From positions 1 through 64,000 of the forward strand of contig NZ_JXLB01000011.1 of the NCBI RefSeq assembly GCF_001886195.1: a stretch of DNA of 64,000 bases. Reading direction: 5' to 3'. The notes beneath the pieces are model-generated. The model had not been told where the DNA came from. It worked only from the letters and a program-made list of their open reading frames with translations, and did no database searches. Every line of letters begins with the position of its first letter. The first letter of the stretch is position 1. The translations under genes were made by a program, and so were the position numbers. This DNA comes from Enterococcus ratti (GTDB lineage Bacteria; Bacillota; Bacilli; Lactobacillales; Enterococcaceae). Below, piece after piece: positions 17,654-25,500 of this stretch.

Positions 17654-18121
17654 ATGAAGTTTTATAATCAAATGAAACAGTTTTTAGAAATGAAAGGCTA
17701 TTGGGAAATTTTTATTTATCTTTTTTTTGGTGGATTGGCTACCGTTGTAAATATTGTTAGCTTTGGCATTGCATTACAATTTTTTGATCTAAGTATGCCG
17801 GTTTCAAATACAATTTCTTGGATTTGTTCCGTTTTATTTGCATTTGTAACGAATAAGTTATGGGTATTTCATTCTAAATCGCCCAATCTGCTGCATTTAG
17901 TAGTTGAATTTAGTAAATTTGTGTTTTATCGTATCCTTTCTTACGGAATGGATATGGGATGTATGCTTTTATTGATTCAAGTGATGGATACGAATGAATA
18001 CTTTGCTAAGATTATCACGCAAATTATTGTAGTAATTGCAAACTACGTTTTTAGTAAATTATTTATTTTTAAAGAAACAACAATTATTAAAGAAGAAATT
18101 TCTGAAGAAACAAAAGAATAG
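17654..18121 (+). CDS. GtrA family membrane protein
   Basis: A 155-aa protein with four membrane helices in the GtrA pattern: IYLFFGGLATVVNIVSFGIA, NTISWICSVLFAFVTNKLWVF (with the conserved NKxWVF), a third helix at about 95-115 and a fourth ending NYVFSKLFIFK (the NYxxSKxFIF signature). GtrA proteins are thought to help move or present polyprenyl-linked sugars for cell-surface glycosylation. No partner glycosyltransferase is adjacent here. GGTAGGATGA precedes the ATG. Confidence 0.85.
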   Translation: MKFYNQMKQFLEMKGYWEIFIYLFFGGLATVVNIVSFGIALQFFDLSMPVSNTISWICSVLFAFVTNKLWVFHSKSPNLLHLVVEFSKFVFYRILSYGMDMGCMLLLIQVMDTNEYFAKIITQIIVVIANYVFSKLFIFKETTIIKEEISEETKE

Positions 18122-18133
18122 TAGGCAGAACTA

Positions 18134-18162
18134 TTGAAGAAATCCTCTTACTTTGTTACTCT
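18134..18162 (+). promoter_or_regulatory. Predicted sodA promoter
   Basis: TTGAAG at 18134-18139 and TACTCT at 18157-18162 are 17 bp apart. A transcript starting near 18169 would exclude the 5' arm of the hairpin described at 18139-18199. Confidence 0.45.
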
Positions 18163-18199
18163 TTGTAGTGTAAAAAAAATACATTGAGGAGGATTTTTT
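18139..18199 (+). promoter_or_regulatory. Hairpin that covers the sodA ribosome site
   Basis: AAATCCTC (18140-18147) can pair with GAGGATTT (18189-18196), followed by six Ts and then the sodA ATG. The 3' arm is the sodA Shine-Dalgarno sequence. On read-through RNA from gtrA this could act as a terminator or hide the ribosome site. Confidence 0.45.
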
Positions 18200-18808
18200 A
18201 TGACTTACACATTACCTGATTTACCTTACGCATATAATGCGTTAGAACCTTATATTGATGAAGAAACCATGCATTTGCACCACGACAAACATCATCATAC
18301 GTATGTAGCTAATCTAAATGCAGCCATTGAGAAATACCCAGAATTAGGAGAAAAAACTATCGAAGAATTGATGTCTGACATGAATGCGATTCCTAATGAT
18401 ATTAAAACAGCTGTGCGCAACAATGGTGGCGGACACGTGAACCATTCATTCTTTTGGAAAATTATGGCTCCAAATGCTGGAGGAGAGCCAACTGGTGCAA
18501 TCAAAGATGCAATTGATGAAGCTTTTGGCGATTTTGAAACATTTAAAGAAGAGTTCAATAAAGCAGCGGCTAGTCGATTTGGTTCTGGATGGGCTTGGCT
18601 AGTGATTGAAGATGGCAAATTAGCTATTACTTCTACAGCCAATCAAGACTCTCCTTTGATGGAAGGGAAAACTCCTGTTTTAGGACTTGATGTTTGGGAA
18701 CATTCTTATTATTTAAAGTATAAAAATGTTCGTCCGGAATATATTAAAGCATTTTGGCATGTTGTTAATTGGGAAGAAGTAAACAAACGATTTTCAGCTA
18801 TAAAATAG
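18200..18808 (+). CDS. sodA: Superoxide dismutase, Mn type
   Basis: A 202-aa enzyme of the Fe/Mn superoxide dismutase family, the usual length. It starts [19 protein letters not shown], has metal-ligand histidines in [13 protein letters not shown] and NHSFFW, and the C-terminal ligands in [19 protein letters not shown] (Asp and His). [11 protein letters not shown] and the following Gly-rich region fit the Mn form usual in enterococci. It detoxifies superoxide in the cytoplasm. GGAGG lies 8 bp before the ATG and may be masked by an upstream hairpin. Confidence 0.95.
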   Translation: MTYTLPDLPYAYNALEPYIDEETMHLHHDKHHHTYVANLNAAIEKYPELGEKTIEELMSDMNAIPNDIKTAVRNNGGGHVNHSFFWKIMAPNAGGEPTGAIKDAIDEAFGDFETFKEEFNKAAASRFGSGWAWLVIEDGKLAITSTANQDSPLMEGKTPVLGLDVWEHSYYLKYKNVRPEYIKAFWHVVNWEEVNKRFSAIK

Positions 18809-18855
18809 TTCTTTTGACGTCTTCAAAAAAGAATTAAAAACAAGTATTCCAATGC

Positions 18856-18884
18856 TTGCGAGCGTTTTCTAAATTCGGTATAAT
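18856..18884 (+). promoter_or_regulatory. Strong promoter of the cold-shock gene
   Basis: TTGCGA at 18856-18861 and a perfect TATAAT at 18879-18884, 17 bp apart, lie 49 bp upstream of the cold-shock gene. Confidence 0.7.
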
Positions 18885-18917
18885 AGTTCTTGCAAGGTTT
18901 CTTGCAAGAACTTTTTT
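18885..18917 (+). promoter_or_regulatory. Perfect hairpin with T-run in the cold-shock gene leader
   Basis: AGTTCTTGCAAG (18885-18896), loop GTTT, and CTTGCAAGAACT (18901-18912) form a perfect 12-bp stem followed by Ts to 18917. It sits directly after the -10 box and just before the ribosome site GGAGG (18918-18922). It looks like an intrinsic terminator used as an attenuator, or a temperature-sensitive leader. Confidence 0.6.
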
Positions 18918-18932
18918 GGAGGCTATACATTT

Positions 18933-19133
18933 ATGGAACATGGAACAGTAAAATGGTTCAACAATGAAAAAGGATTTGGGTTTATTACAGTAGACGGCGG
19001 AGATGATGTATTCGTACATTTTTCGGCAATTCAAGGAGACGGCTTCAAGAGTTTAGAAGAAGGCCAAGAAGTTGAATTTACAATTGTTGAAGGTGCTCGT
19101 GGTCCTCAAGCTGCTGAAGTGACTAAATTATAA
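18933..19133 (+). CDS. Cold-shock protein, CspA family
   Basis: A 66-aa single-domain cold-shock protein. [18 protein letters not shown] contains RNP1 (KGFGFI) and VFVHFSAIQ is RNP2, so it binds single-stranded RNA and DNA and melts RNA structure. The length matches CspA-type chaperones. It has its own strong promoter and an unusual terminator-like leader hairpin. A good GGAGG precedes the ATG. The paralog letter cannot be assigned from sequence alone. Confidence 0.95.
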   Translation: MEHGTVKWFNNEKGFGFITVDGGDDVFVHFSAIQGDGFKSLEEGQEVEFTIVEGARGPQAAEVTKL

Positions 19134-19282
19134 TAATTTGTTGAAAAAAAGTCCGCCGATGCGGTCTAATTAAAGCAATAAAAAAGCTAAAATAGGAGCA
19201 TTCAATTACGAATAACAAAAAATTAGTAAGATTTTTAATCTTTTGAAGAGGTTGTTTCTACTTTTGCTATTTATTTGTTTTT

Positions 19283-19325
19283 AAGATGTAAGACAAAAGG
19301 AAACTTTTGCCTTACATCTTTTTTA
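19283..19325 (+). terminator. Strong terminator 150 bp after the cold-shock gene
   Basis: AAGATGTAAG-A-CAAAAG (19283-19299) pairs with CTTTTG-C-CTTACATCTT (19304-19320) with one mismatch, loop GAAA, then Ts. Confidence 0.8.
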
Positions 19326-20166
19326 TGGCATCTTTTTCATATATACCATAAAAAAATTATCGGCTCTTCAAAAAATAAATGTGCAGTAAAAACCTTGATT
19401 TGTCCTTTTTTCTTAATTGTAGCTGTGGTATGATAGTTGAGAATTTTGATTGATTCAGAAAAAGAGCCTATCCTATTTAATGTATTTGTGTTATAAGTAA
19501 TCTACACAAGAAATGTGCGGATAGAATAATGAAATTAGCTTAATCATTCATTTCTTACTTTATTTACAATATATCAAAACAAGTGTTGAGTGACGAAATA
19601 TCTGATTAGCTAAAGATATTTTTGAGAGAATTTCAAAATCATATCTACATGACGTTAGTTAAGTGGCGCCATGATAAAGTTCCTGTTCTTCTTCTATACA
19701 AAGTCCAACTTAAAACAGAATGAATAATTCATTCACGCTTATCAAGGTATCAGTTCACGTGTGATTAAACGTGACTTTCCAAGAATCAAACCGTTACTTT
19801 CTAATGAAAGTTTTTTGTCTTTTGGCAACTTTTGTCTTCTTCATTGAAGGAGAAATAGGTCAAAATCAAGGGAAGGATCATCAATAGAACGTGGCGAATC
19901 TTATGGAATGATTAACCGCCTGCAAATTTCAATATTAGTGAAGAAATACACTATAAAGTATGCTCTTTTTCCAAGAAGATCTCATTTCGATTGTTAAGAA
20001 TTGATGCTTAGCTAAGTGATGAGGAGTTCACAAAAATTACATATAAAACATCATTTGTTTCTATTTATTTTTTTAAAGTTTTATTATAATTCATTTGGTA
20101 ATTTGCTGATTTATTTATTGTATGAGAAAATATTTTAAGAAAATGTAAGTAAGATAGAGGTGCATT
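19326..20166 (+). other. Long gap with broken reading frames
   Basis: About 840 bp without an intact gene. Short frames translate to protein-like stretches, for example YQGISSRVIKRDFPRIKPL at about 19743-19800 and KIFLREFQNHIYMTLVKW at about 19616-19670, each soon ended by stops. This looks like decayed coding sequence, but I could not name the family. A TATGAT at about 19429 could be an old promoter. The end of the gap must hold the promoter of the LCP gene. Confidence 0.4.
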
Positions 20167-21372
20167 ATGAAGCGGTGGCAAAAAGTTGTAATAGCATTAT
20201 TAGGAATTCTCGTTATTTTTATCGGTATAATTTCAGCTTATGGAATTAAACTTATGAGTGAAGCCAATAAAACAGTGAATCAAATATCCAAAGAATCTAA
20301 TCGATTATCATCAAAGCGTAAGGGAAAAGTAAGTATTGATGATAAAGAACCATTTTCAGTCTTATTATTAGGGTTAGATACTGGTGGCTTAGGAAGGACA
20401 GAACAAGGAAGATCCGATACCATGATGGTTGTAACTGTCAATCCAAAACAAAAAAAATCCACAATCATCAGCTTAGATCGTGATATTTATACAAATATTG
20501 TTGGTTACGGCACAGTCGATAAATTAAACCATGCTTATGCTTTTGGTGGTGTAGACATGGCGATGGACTCTATCGAACAGCTTTTAGATATTCCTATTGA
20601 CCATTATGTAACAATTAATTTGGATGGTATGAAAGATTTAATTAATGCAGTAGATGGAATTGAGGTCAATAACAAGATTGATTTTACCCTTGACGGTATT
20701 CATGTTCCTGTGGGGAAGCAAGTATTAGATGGAAAAAAAGGGTTAGCTTATTCTCGAATGCGGCATGAAGATCCTTTAGGAGATATCGGCCGTCAAGCTC
20801 GGCAACGTGAAGTTGTAACTAAAATTGTCAATAAAGTGTTGAGTTTAGATGGCGTAAGTAATTATCGTAAAATTTTAAAAGCCGTTGAAAAAAATGTAAC
20901 AACTGATTTGAATTGGGATGACATGCTAGACGTTGCGACTAACTATACGCCTGCCTTTGATACCATCAAACAAGACCAATTACAAGGAAAAGATGCAACT
21001 ATTGACAATATTTATTATCAGATTTTAGGCAAGAATGATTTATTAGCAATTCAAAATGAGTTGAAAAAACAATTAGGAATTAAGACAAGTAAAACATTAC
21101 CTAATTTAAATAATGCAAACGCCTCTATCATGTTTTACGATGATTCAGAATCTAATGAAGGCTTATCGCCAGAAACTGCTGTAAACAGCAACGATTCAAC
21201 TTATTCTAATTCCTCACAATCGTCTAATCCGTATGATTATACACCAAATGATAATCAAGGGTATAATCAGGGATATGATCAAACTTATAATCAAAACAGC
21301 GCCCCGTATTATAATCAAATATCTCCACAAGAAACATATAATCAAGAATATAATGATGCAAACGGCTATTAA
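20167..21372 (+). CDS. LCP (LytR-CpsA-Psr) family ligase with a Tyr/Asn/Gln-rich tail
   Basis: A 401-aa protein with a short cytoplasmic start, one membrane helix (about 7-30) and an external LCP domain (about 60-310). PFSVLLLGLDTGG, RSDTMMVVTVNPK, ISLDRDIYTNI, KLNHAYAFGG and GLAYSRMRHEDPLGDIGRQ carry the conserved Arg/Asp residues that bind the lipid pyrophosphate. LCP enzymes attach teichoic acids or polysaccharides to peptidoglycan. Residues about 335-401 are low-complexity and rich in Asn, Tyr, Gln, Ser and Gly, with repeated YNQ/GYNQ units. A tail of this kind is unusual and probably disordered outside the cell. Confidence 0.88.
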   Translation: MKRWQKVVIALLGILVIFIGIISAYGIKLMSEANKTVNQISKESNRLSSKRKGKVSIDDKEPFSVLLLGLDTGGLGRTEQGRSDTMMVVTVNPKQKKSTIISLDRDIYTNIVGYGTVDKLNHAYAFGGVDMAMDSIEQLLDIPIDHYVTINLDGMKDLINAVDGIEVNNKIDFTLDGIHVPVGKQVLDGKKGLAYSRMRHEDPLGDIGRQARQREVVTKIVNKVLSLDGVSNYRKILKAVEKNVTTDLNWDDMLDVATNYTPAFDTIKQDQLQGKDATIDNIYYQILGKNDLLAIQNELKKQLGIKTSKTLPNLNNANASIMFYDDSESNEGLSPETAVNSNDSTYSNSSQSSNPYDYTPNDNQGYNQGYDQTYNQNSAPYYNQISPQETYNQEYNDANGY

Positions 21373-21398
21373 TCATGAGTGCTTGCAACAGTTTTACA

Positions 21399-21442
21399 AT
21401 AAAGCTCTCCCAAACTAAAATTTTAGTTTGGGAGAGCTTTAT
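21399..21442. terminator. 44-bp perfect palindrome, bidirectional terminator
   Basis: AAAGCTCTCCCAAACTAAAA and its exact complement meet at 21420/21421; the palindrome spans 21399-21442 with no mismatch. It lies between the converging LCP and TspO genes and can end transcripts from both. Confidence 0.75.
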
Positions 21443-21466
21443 AAACTGAGCAAGTGCTTTTTGTAT

Positions 21467-21937
21467 TTAATTAAAAACACAAATGGAATAATTGAGAGCA
21501 GTGGCAAACAATACCCAAAGATAATATGGAACCATTAACCACATTACCAAGCGGTAATGATACCATAAATGGTAAAGAAGCACTGATAAAACAAGAACTA
21601 ATAAGGTAATGTCTATTGCAGCGATAAAATTATTTTTCAAGTTGAAAAATAAAGCAGTCCAAAGAAAATTGCAAATAAATTGGACAATAAATAATGTTAG
21701 CAATTTTTGTTTGATTCTTTTGTTTTCCATTTTCGACAATAGATACAAAGAGATTCCCATTAAAATATACAAAATGCTCCACATTGGACCAAATAACCAA
21801 CTCGGTGGTGCAAAAGAAGGTAATTTAAGTGAATAGTAATAACTACCCGGATTTCCACTAGTTATCCCCGACAAAAACCCCAAAATAACTAAACCAACCG
21901 TACAAAACCAAAAACGATAATCTTTCATTATAGTCAT
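21467..21937 (-). CDS. TspO/MBR family protein
   Basis: A 156-aa protein with five membrane helices. SPGSYYYSLKLPSFAPPSWLFGPMW (region 31-55) is the TspO signature (PxWxFGPxW), followed by ILYILMGISLYLL and the later WTALFFNLKN. Bacterial TspO proteins bind porphyrins and other hydrophobic ligands and are linked to stress responses; the role in Firmicutes is unsettled. The ATG at 21937 has AAAGGAG upstream; a second ATG 9 bp later is possible. It stands alone on the minus strand. Confidence 0.85.
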   Translation of the reverse strand: MTIMKDYRFWFCTVGLVILGFLSGITSGNPGSYYYSLKLPSFAPPSWLFGPMWSILYILMGISLYLLSKMENKRIKQKLLTLFIVQFICNFLWTALFFNLKNNFIAAIDITLLVLVLSVLLYHLWYHYRLVMWLMVPYYLWVLFATALNYSICVFN

Positions 21938-22265
21938 ATTTATCGAACTCCTTTTTCTTTTTAGTGTATCATGATTTGCTAAAACTGCCTTGTATTTACT
22001 CTTTACTTTTTAATTTTGTTATTTTAATAAATTGTTGAACGTTGATAATAATTCTTTCTTTAACAGATTTTCTTTTATTTTTCTCTTTAAAACCTTATGT
22101 TGCAATACCGAACATTATTGCAAAAAGATTTTAAAATAATTAAAAAATATTAATTATTTTAAAAAAATGTTATTTTTATTTTGACTATTTGATAATATAA
22201 TAAGTGTAATCGATTACGAAATAATTAAATGAATAAAGCGACGGGTTAAGAGAGGAGAAAAACAG
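21938..22265 (+). other. AT-rich divergent control region between tspO and the chitinase gene
   Basis: A 328-bp stretch with no gene. It holds TATAAT at 22196-22201 and the cre site at 22205-22218 near the chitinase side, plus a run of TTAATTATTTTAAA-like repeats at about 22130-22165. The tspO promoter must also be here. Confidence 0.45.
22205..22218 (+). promoter_or_regulatory. CcpA operator (cre) before the chitinase gene
   Basis: TGTAATCGATTACG matches the cre consensus TGWAANCGNTNWCA at all but the last base and contains a 12-bp perfect palindrome. It lies directly after a TATAAT at 22196-22201, so CcpA bound here would block the promoter when a preferred sugar is present. Confidence 0.7.
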
Positions 22266-23810
22266 ATGATGAATAAAAAAAGAATCAAAAAAATGTTAGA
22301 AGGGGCAGCTTTATGCAGCTTGATGATTGCACCAGCGGTATTAAATATGGAAGAAGTGTTTGCTACCCAACAAATGAGTATCAAAAAAGCTGATTTTGGT
22401 GTAGGACAAGGAATTAAATGGACAGATCAAGTAGTTGCGCCATTTGTAGATATGACAGCGTATGTTTCTCAAGACAATCTATCAAATAACGGTGCCCTTA
22501 ATCTTGCGGCAGTAGCAAAAAGTACTGGACAAAAATTCTTTAATTTAGGATTTATGCAATCACGTGGACTAAAGAATGGCAAAATTGATTGGGCGTGGGG
22601 TGGTTATAACGGATTAAGTGAAAGTGATAACGACCAATGGCAATATGAAGGAATCAAAAAATCAATTCGTGAATTGAGAGAAGTTGGTGGAGACGTTGCT
22701 GTATCTTTTGGTGGATTAAATGCAGGAGCTTTCTGGGAAACGACTCAAGATTCAGAGATTTTAGCAAATGCTTATAAAGAAGTCATTGAAGGATATGGGT
22801 TAACTCGTGTTGACTTTGACGTTGAAGCCGGTGCAATGAATTATGCAAATAATTTAGCTAATGCCAAAGCGGTTAAAAAAGTTCAAGATCAAACAGGTGT
22901 TAGTGTGACATTAACTTTACCAGTTATGGATACTGGATTGATTTCAACAGGATTATCAGTATTACAAGCGTATCTTGAAGCTGGTGTCGAATTAACAACG
23001 GTTAATTTAATGACAATGTGTTATGGAAGTGTCGTACCAGATTATGCTCAAGGTTCTTTAGATGCAGTTGATAATACTAAGAAACAATTGCAAGACTATT
23101 ACAAACGTTATGCCAATACTACATTAACGGATGAGCAAGCTTATGCAAAATTAGGGACAACCCCATCTATTGGATTTGAAAGTGAAGCGCATCCTTACTT
23201 CACGACTGACATGTTTAATCAAATTATTCAACACGCAAAATCTAAAAAATTAGGTATGGTTTCTTATTGGTCAATGAACCGAGATGCGATTGTTGACGGG
23301 GGACAAGGACAAGTAAAAAATCAATATGAGTTTTTAACTGTAGCACAACAATTCACAGATGAATCTGATGAGCCAATTGATCAATTAGATCGACCTTCTA
23401 TTCCAGCTGGTTTAAACGCTAGTTCTATAACAAAAAATTCTGTTGTTTTAAACTGGTCAAATAACGATTCAAAAGAAAAAGTCACGCATTATGAAATTTA
23501 TCGAGATAATGTGAAAATAGGCACAAGCAAAACAAATACATTTGAAGACCAAAATCTTAAAGCGAATACTACTTATACTTATAAAATAAAAGCAGTAAAT
23601 GCTACCGGTACTTCTGATTTTAGCCAAGACCTATCAGTCAAAACATCAACTGATAATACCCAAGGGGATACTTGGACTTTAGGACATTCTTATAAAGTTG
23701 GAGATATCGTTACTTATAAAGGAGTTCAATATCGTTGCCTTCAATCCCATACGGCTTACGCAGGTTGGGAACCAGATATTTCACCAACTTTATGGGCAAG
23801 AGTGTATTAA
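22266..23810 (+). CDS. Secreted GH18 chitinase with FnIII and chitin-binding domains
   Basis: A 514-aa secreted enzyme. A signal peptide spans about residues 1-34. The GH18 domain (about 50-365) has the catalytic DxDxE in LTRVDFDVEAGAMNYANN, with the final Glu as proton donor, and MTMCYGS and MVSYWSMNRD as substrate-binding strands. A fibronectin type III domain (about 377-459) and a C-terminal CBM5/12 chitin-binding domain (about 468-514: WTLGHSYKVGDIVTYKGVQY, ending GWEPDISPTLW) follow. It should degrade chitin outside the cell. It is paired with an LPMO gene 77 bp downstream and preceded by a cre site. Confidence 0.92.
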   Translation: MMNKKRIKKMLEGAALCSLMIAPAVLNMEEVFATQQMSIKKADFGVGQGIKWTDQVVAPFVDMTAYVSQDNLSNNGALNLAAVAKSTGQKFFNLGFMQSRGLKNGKIDWAWGGYNGLSESDNDQWQYEGIKKSIRELREVGGDVAVSFGGLNAGAFWETTQDSEILANAYKEVIEGYGLTRVDFDVEAGAMNYANNLANAKAVKKVQDQTGVSVTLTLPVMDTGLISTGLSVLQAYLEAGVELTTVNLMTMCYGSVVPDYAQGSLDAVDNTKKQLQDYYKRYANTTLTDEQAYAKLGTTPSIGFESEAHPYFTTDMFNQIIQHAKSKKLGMVSYWSMNRDAIVDGGQGQVKNQYEFLTVAQQFTDESDEPIDQLDRPSIPAGLNASSITKNSVVLNWSNNDSKEKVTHYEIYRDNVKIGTSKTNTFEDQNLKANTTYTYKIKAVNATGTSDFSQDLSVKTSTDNTQGDTWTLGHSYKVGDIVTYKGVQYRCLQSHTAYAGWEPDISPTLWARVY

Positions 23811-23843
23811 AAATTATAAAAGCATAATGTTTGATGGAAGGGT

Positions 23844-23857
23844 AAAAAACGTTTACA
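23844..23857 (+). promoter_or_regulatory. Weak cre-like site before the LPMO gene
   Basis: AAAAAACGTTTACA matches the cre consensus except at the first two positions. It sits 30 bp upstream of the LPMO ATG, in the short gap after the chitinase gene. Confidence 0.3.
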
Positions 23858-23887
23858 ATAAACCTATCAATTAAAAGGAGGTTTATT

Positions 23888-24466
23888 ATGAAAAAGGTTA
23901 ACATGTTGTTGTTTGTTGGAATGGTTATGTTAGGGTTGTTTGGATTTGGCGTTTCTGGATTTGCACATGGCTACATTACGTCACCTGGCAGTCGCGCTTA
24001 TTTAGGGACAGAAGAAGCAGGGAAACTAAATCAAAATGTTGGACGCGCACAGTGGGAGCCTCAAAGCATTGAAGCAGCTAAAAATACTTTTATTGATGGG
24101 AAACTAGCAAGTGCTGGAGTAAGTGGATTTGAACCATTAGATGAGCAAACATCCACAAGATGGTATAAAAATAATATTAATGTAGGAAAATTACCTATTA
24201 CATGGAATTTAACTGCACAACATCGAACTAGCACGTGGGACTACTATATGACTAAGCCGGATTGGAATCCAAATGCACCATTAAAAATTAGTGATTTTGA
24301 ATTGATTGCAAAAATTGATGACAAGGCAACAGTACCGCCAAAAATAGTGAATCAAACAATTACGATTCCTCAAAATCGTAAAGGCTATCATGTTATTTTA
24401 GCTGTGTGGAATATCAGTGATACAACTAATGCTTTTTACCAAGCGATTGATGTGAATGTACAATAA
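23888..24466 (+). CDS. Lytic polysaccharide monooxygenase, AA10 family
   Basis: A 192-aa secreted copper enzyme. The signal peptide ends ...GVSGFA and the mature protein begins with His27 (HGYITSPGSRAYLG), the N-terminal copper ligand that defines LPMOs. The second histidine of the brace is in NLTAQHRTSTWDYYMT. Cleavage must be exact for activity. It oxidatively cuts crystalline chitin and helps the chitinase encoded upstream; a similar pair is known in E. faecalis. There is no extra binding domain, as usual for the short AA10 enzymes. AAAGGAGG precedes the ATG. Confidence 0.92.
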   Translation: MKKVNMLLFVGMVMLGLFGFGVSGFAHGYITSPGSRAYLGTEEAGKLNQNVGRAQWEPQSIEAAKNTFIDGKLASAGVSGFEPLDEQTSTRWYKNNINVGKLPITWNLTAQHRTSTWDYYMTKPDWNPNAPLKISDFELIAKIDDKATVPPKIVNQTITIPQNRKGYHVILAVWNISDTTNAFYQAIDVNVQ

Positions 24467-24476
24467 AATAGAAAAC

Positions 24477-24512
24477 AAAACTGCTGGATTGAAAAAGGTC
24501 CAGCAGTTTTTT
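24477..24512 (+). terminator. Terminator after the LPMO gene
   Basis: AAAACTGCTGGA (24477-24488) pairs perfectly with TCCAGCAGTTTT (24499-24510), followed by Ts. It closes the chitinase-LPMO unit. Confidence 0.85.
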
Positions 24513-24621
24513 GCGACGATTCAATGATTTTGGTTAAAAAGCTACTTGCTGTATGATAAAAGTATCGAATCATTTCTTCACTAAGCTATTTATTAGCTAT
24601 TTAGATAGGAGGAACGAATAA

Positions 24622-25296
24622 ATGAGTGGATTAAAAAGAAAAAAGAAGATTAAAAAAAGACCAAGCGATTTTTTATCTGAAGAAGAATTGGTCTCGCAAG
24701 AATTTGTTTCTTTTTTTTCTGAAGTATTAAAAAGAATGCCTCAAAAAACAGCAAGAGTTGTTCTTAATACGTATAATCAATCAAAAAAAGTCGCAAAAAG
24801 GATCGTTGAAAAAAATCGAGTTAAAATAAATCAAGAAATTGAAGATTTTTTAAAAGGAATCACTAAAGAGACTCGCAAAAATTGTCATCAAATCATTCAT
24901 GCTGCTTCATTAACAGCAGCTATCGTTGGATGTTCACCCATTCCTTTTTCGGATGCTTTTTTGTTAGTTCCAGTTCAGTTGACAATGATGGCACGTTTGC
25001 ATAAATTATTTGGACAAACGTGGTCAGAAGGGTTAGGCAAAAGTGTTTCAAAAGAATTAATGGCTGTCAGTCTAGGCAAAAGTACGGTAGGAAATATCGT
25101 AAAACTTGTTCCAGCTGTAGGAACAGTATCAGGAGCTGCTATTAACGCAGCAGTAGCTAGCGTCATTACTGAATCATTAGGCTGGACAACAGTAAAAATG
25201 TTAAATGATGGAGAAGATATTTTTGAACAAATAATATCATTTAAAGGACAATTTCAAACGTTGTATCGTGCACTAAAAACGATAAAAAGTAAATAA
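24622..25296 (+). CDS. DUF697 (YcjF-like) family protein
   Basis: A 224-aa protein with a very basic N-terminus (LKRKKKIKKRP), a helical middle part, and a C-terminal DUF697-like domain (about 90-195) with two hydrophobic stretches (AASLTAAIVGCSPIPFSDAF and AVGTVSGAAINAAVASVI). DUF697 domains often sit next to or are fused with GTPases; here there is no GTPase part or neighbour. Function unknown. The ATG has AGGAGG upstream. Confidence 0.65.
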   Translation: MSGLKRKKKIKKRPSDFLSEEELVSQEFVSFFSEVLKRMPQKTARVVLNTYNQSKKVAKRIVEKNRVKINQEIEDFLKGITKETRKNCHQIIHAASLTAAIVGCSPIPFSDAFLLVPVQLTMMARLHKLFGQTWSEGLGKSVSKELMAVSLGKSTVGNIVKLVPAVGTVSGAAINAAVASVITESLGWTTVKMLNDGEDIFEQIISFKGQFQTLYRALKTIKSK

Positions 25297-25500
25297 AAGT
25301 GCTAAAAGAATACAACCTAATAATCATTACCAAAACAATATTATTGGAATGATAAAAGCAACATTGAATCATCCGTGCTACTTTTTACTTAGAAAAAAAC
25401 GAATATAATCGGTTAAATTTCTGGTTAAGCATAAGTAGCACAGATTGCTTTTTATTCAGTGTTAAGGTTGTTTAGGCTGTCATTCTCACTTTGTTCGTTC
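25297..25500 (-). repeat. Inverted repeat between the DUF697 and rlmD genes
   Basis: GTGCTACTT at about 25375 and AAGTAGCAC at about 25433 are exact complements separated by about 50 bp. It lies between convergent genes and may help end transcripts, though no clean T-run follows the stem. Confidence 0.35.

Noticed and set aside
21233-21418. A 61-codon plus-strand frame at the end of the LCP gene
   Set aside because: It is the low-complexity repeat tail of the LCP gene read in another frame.
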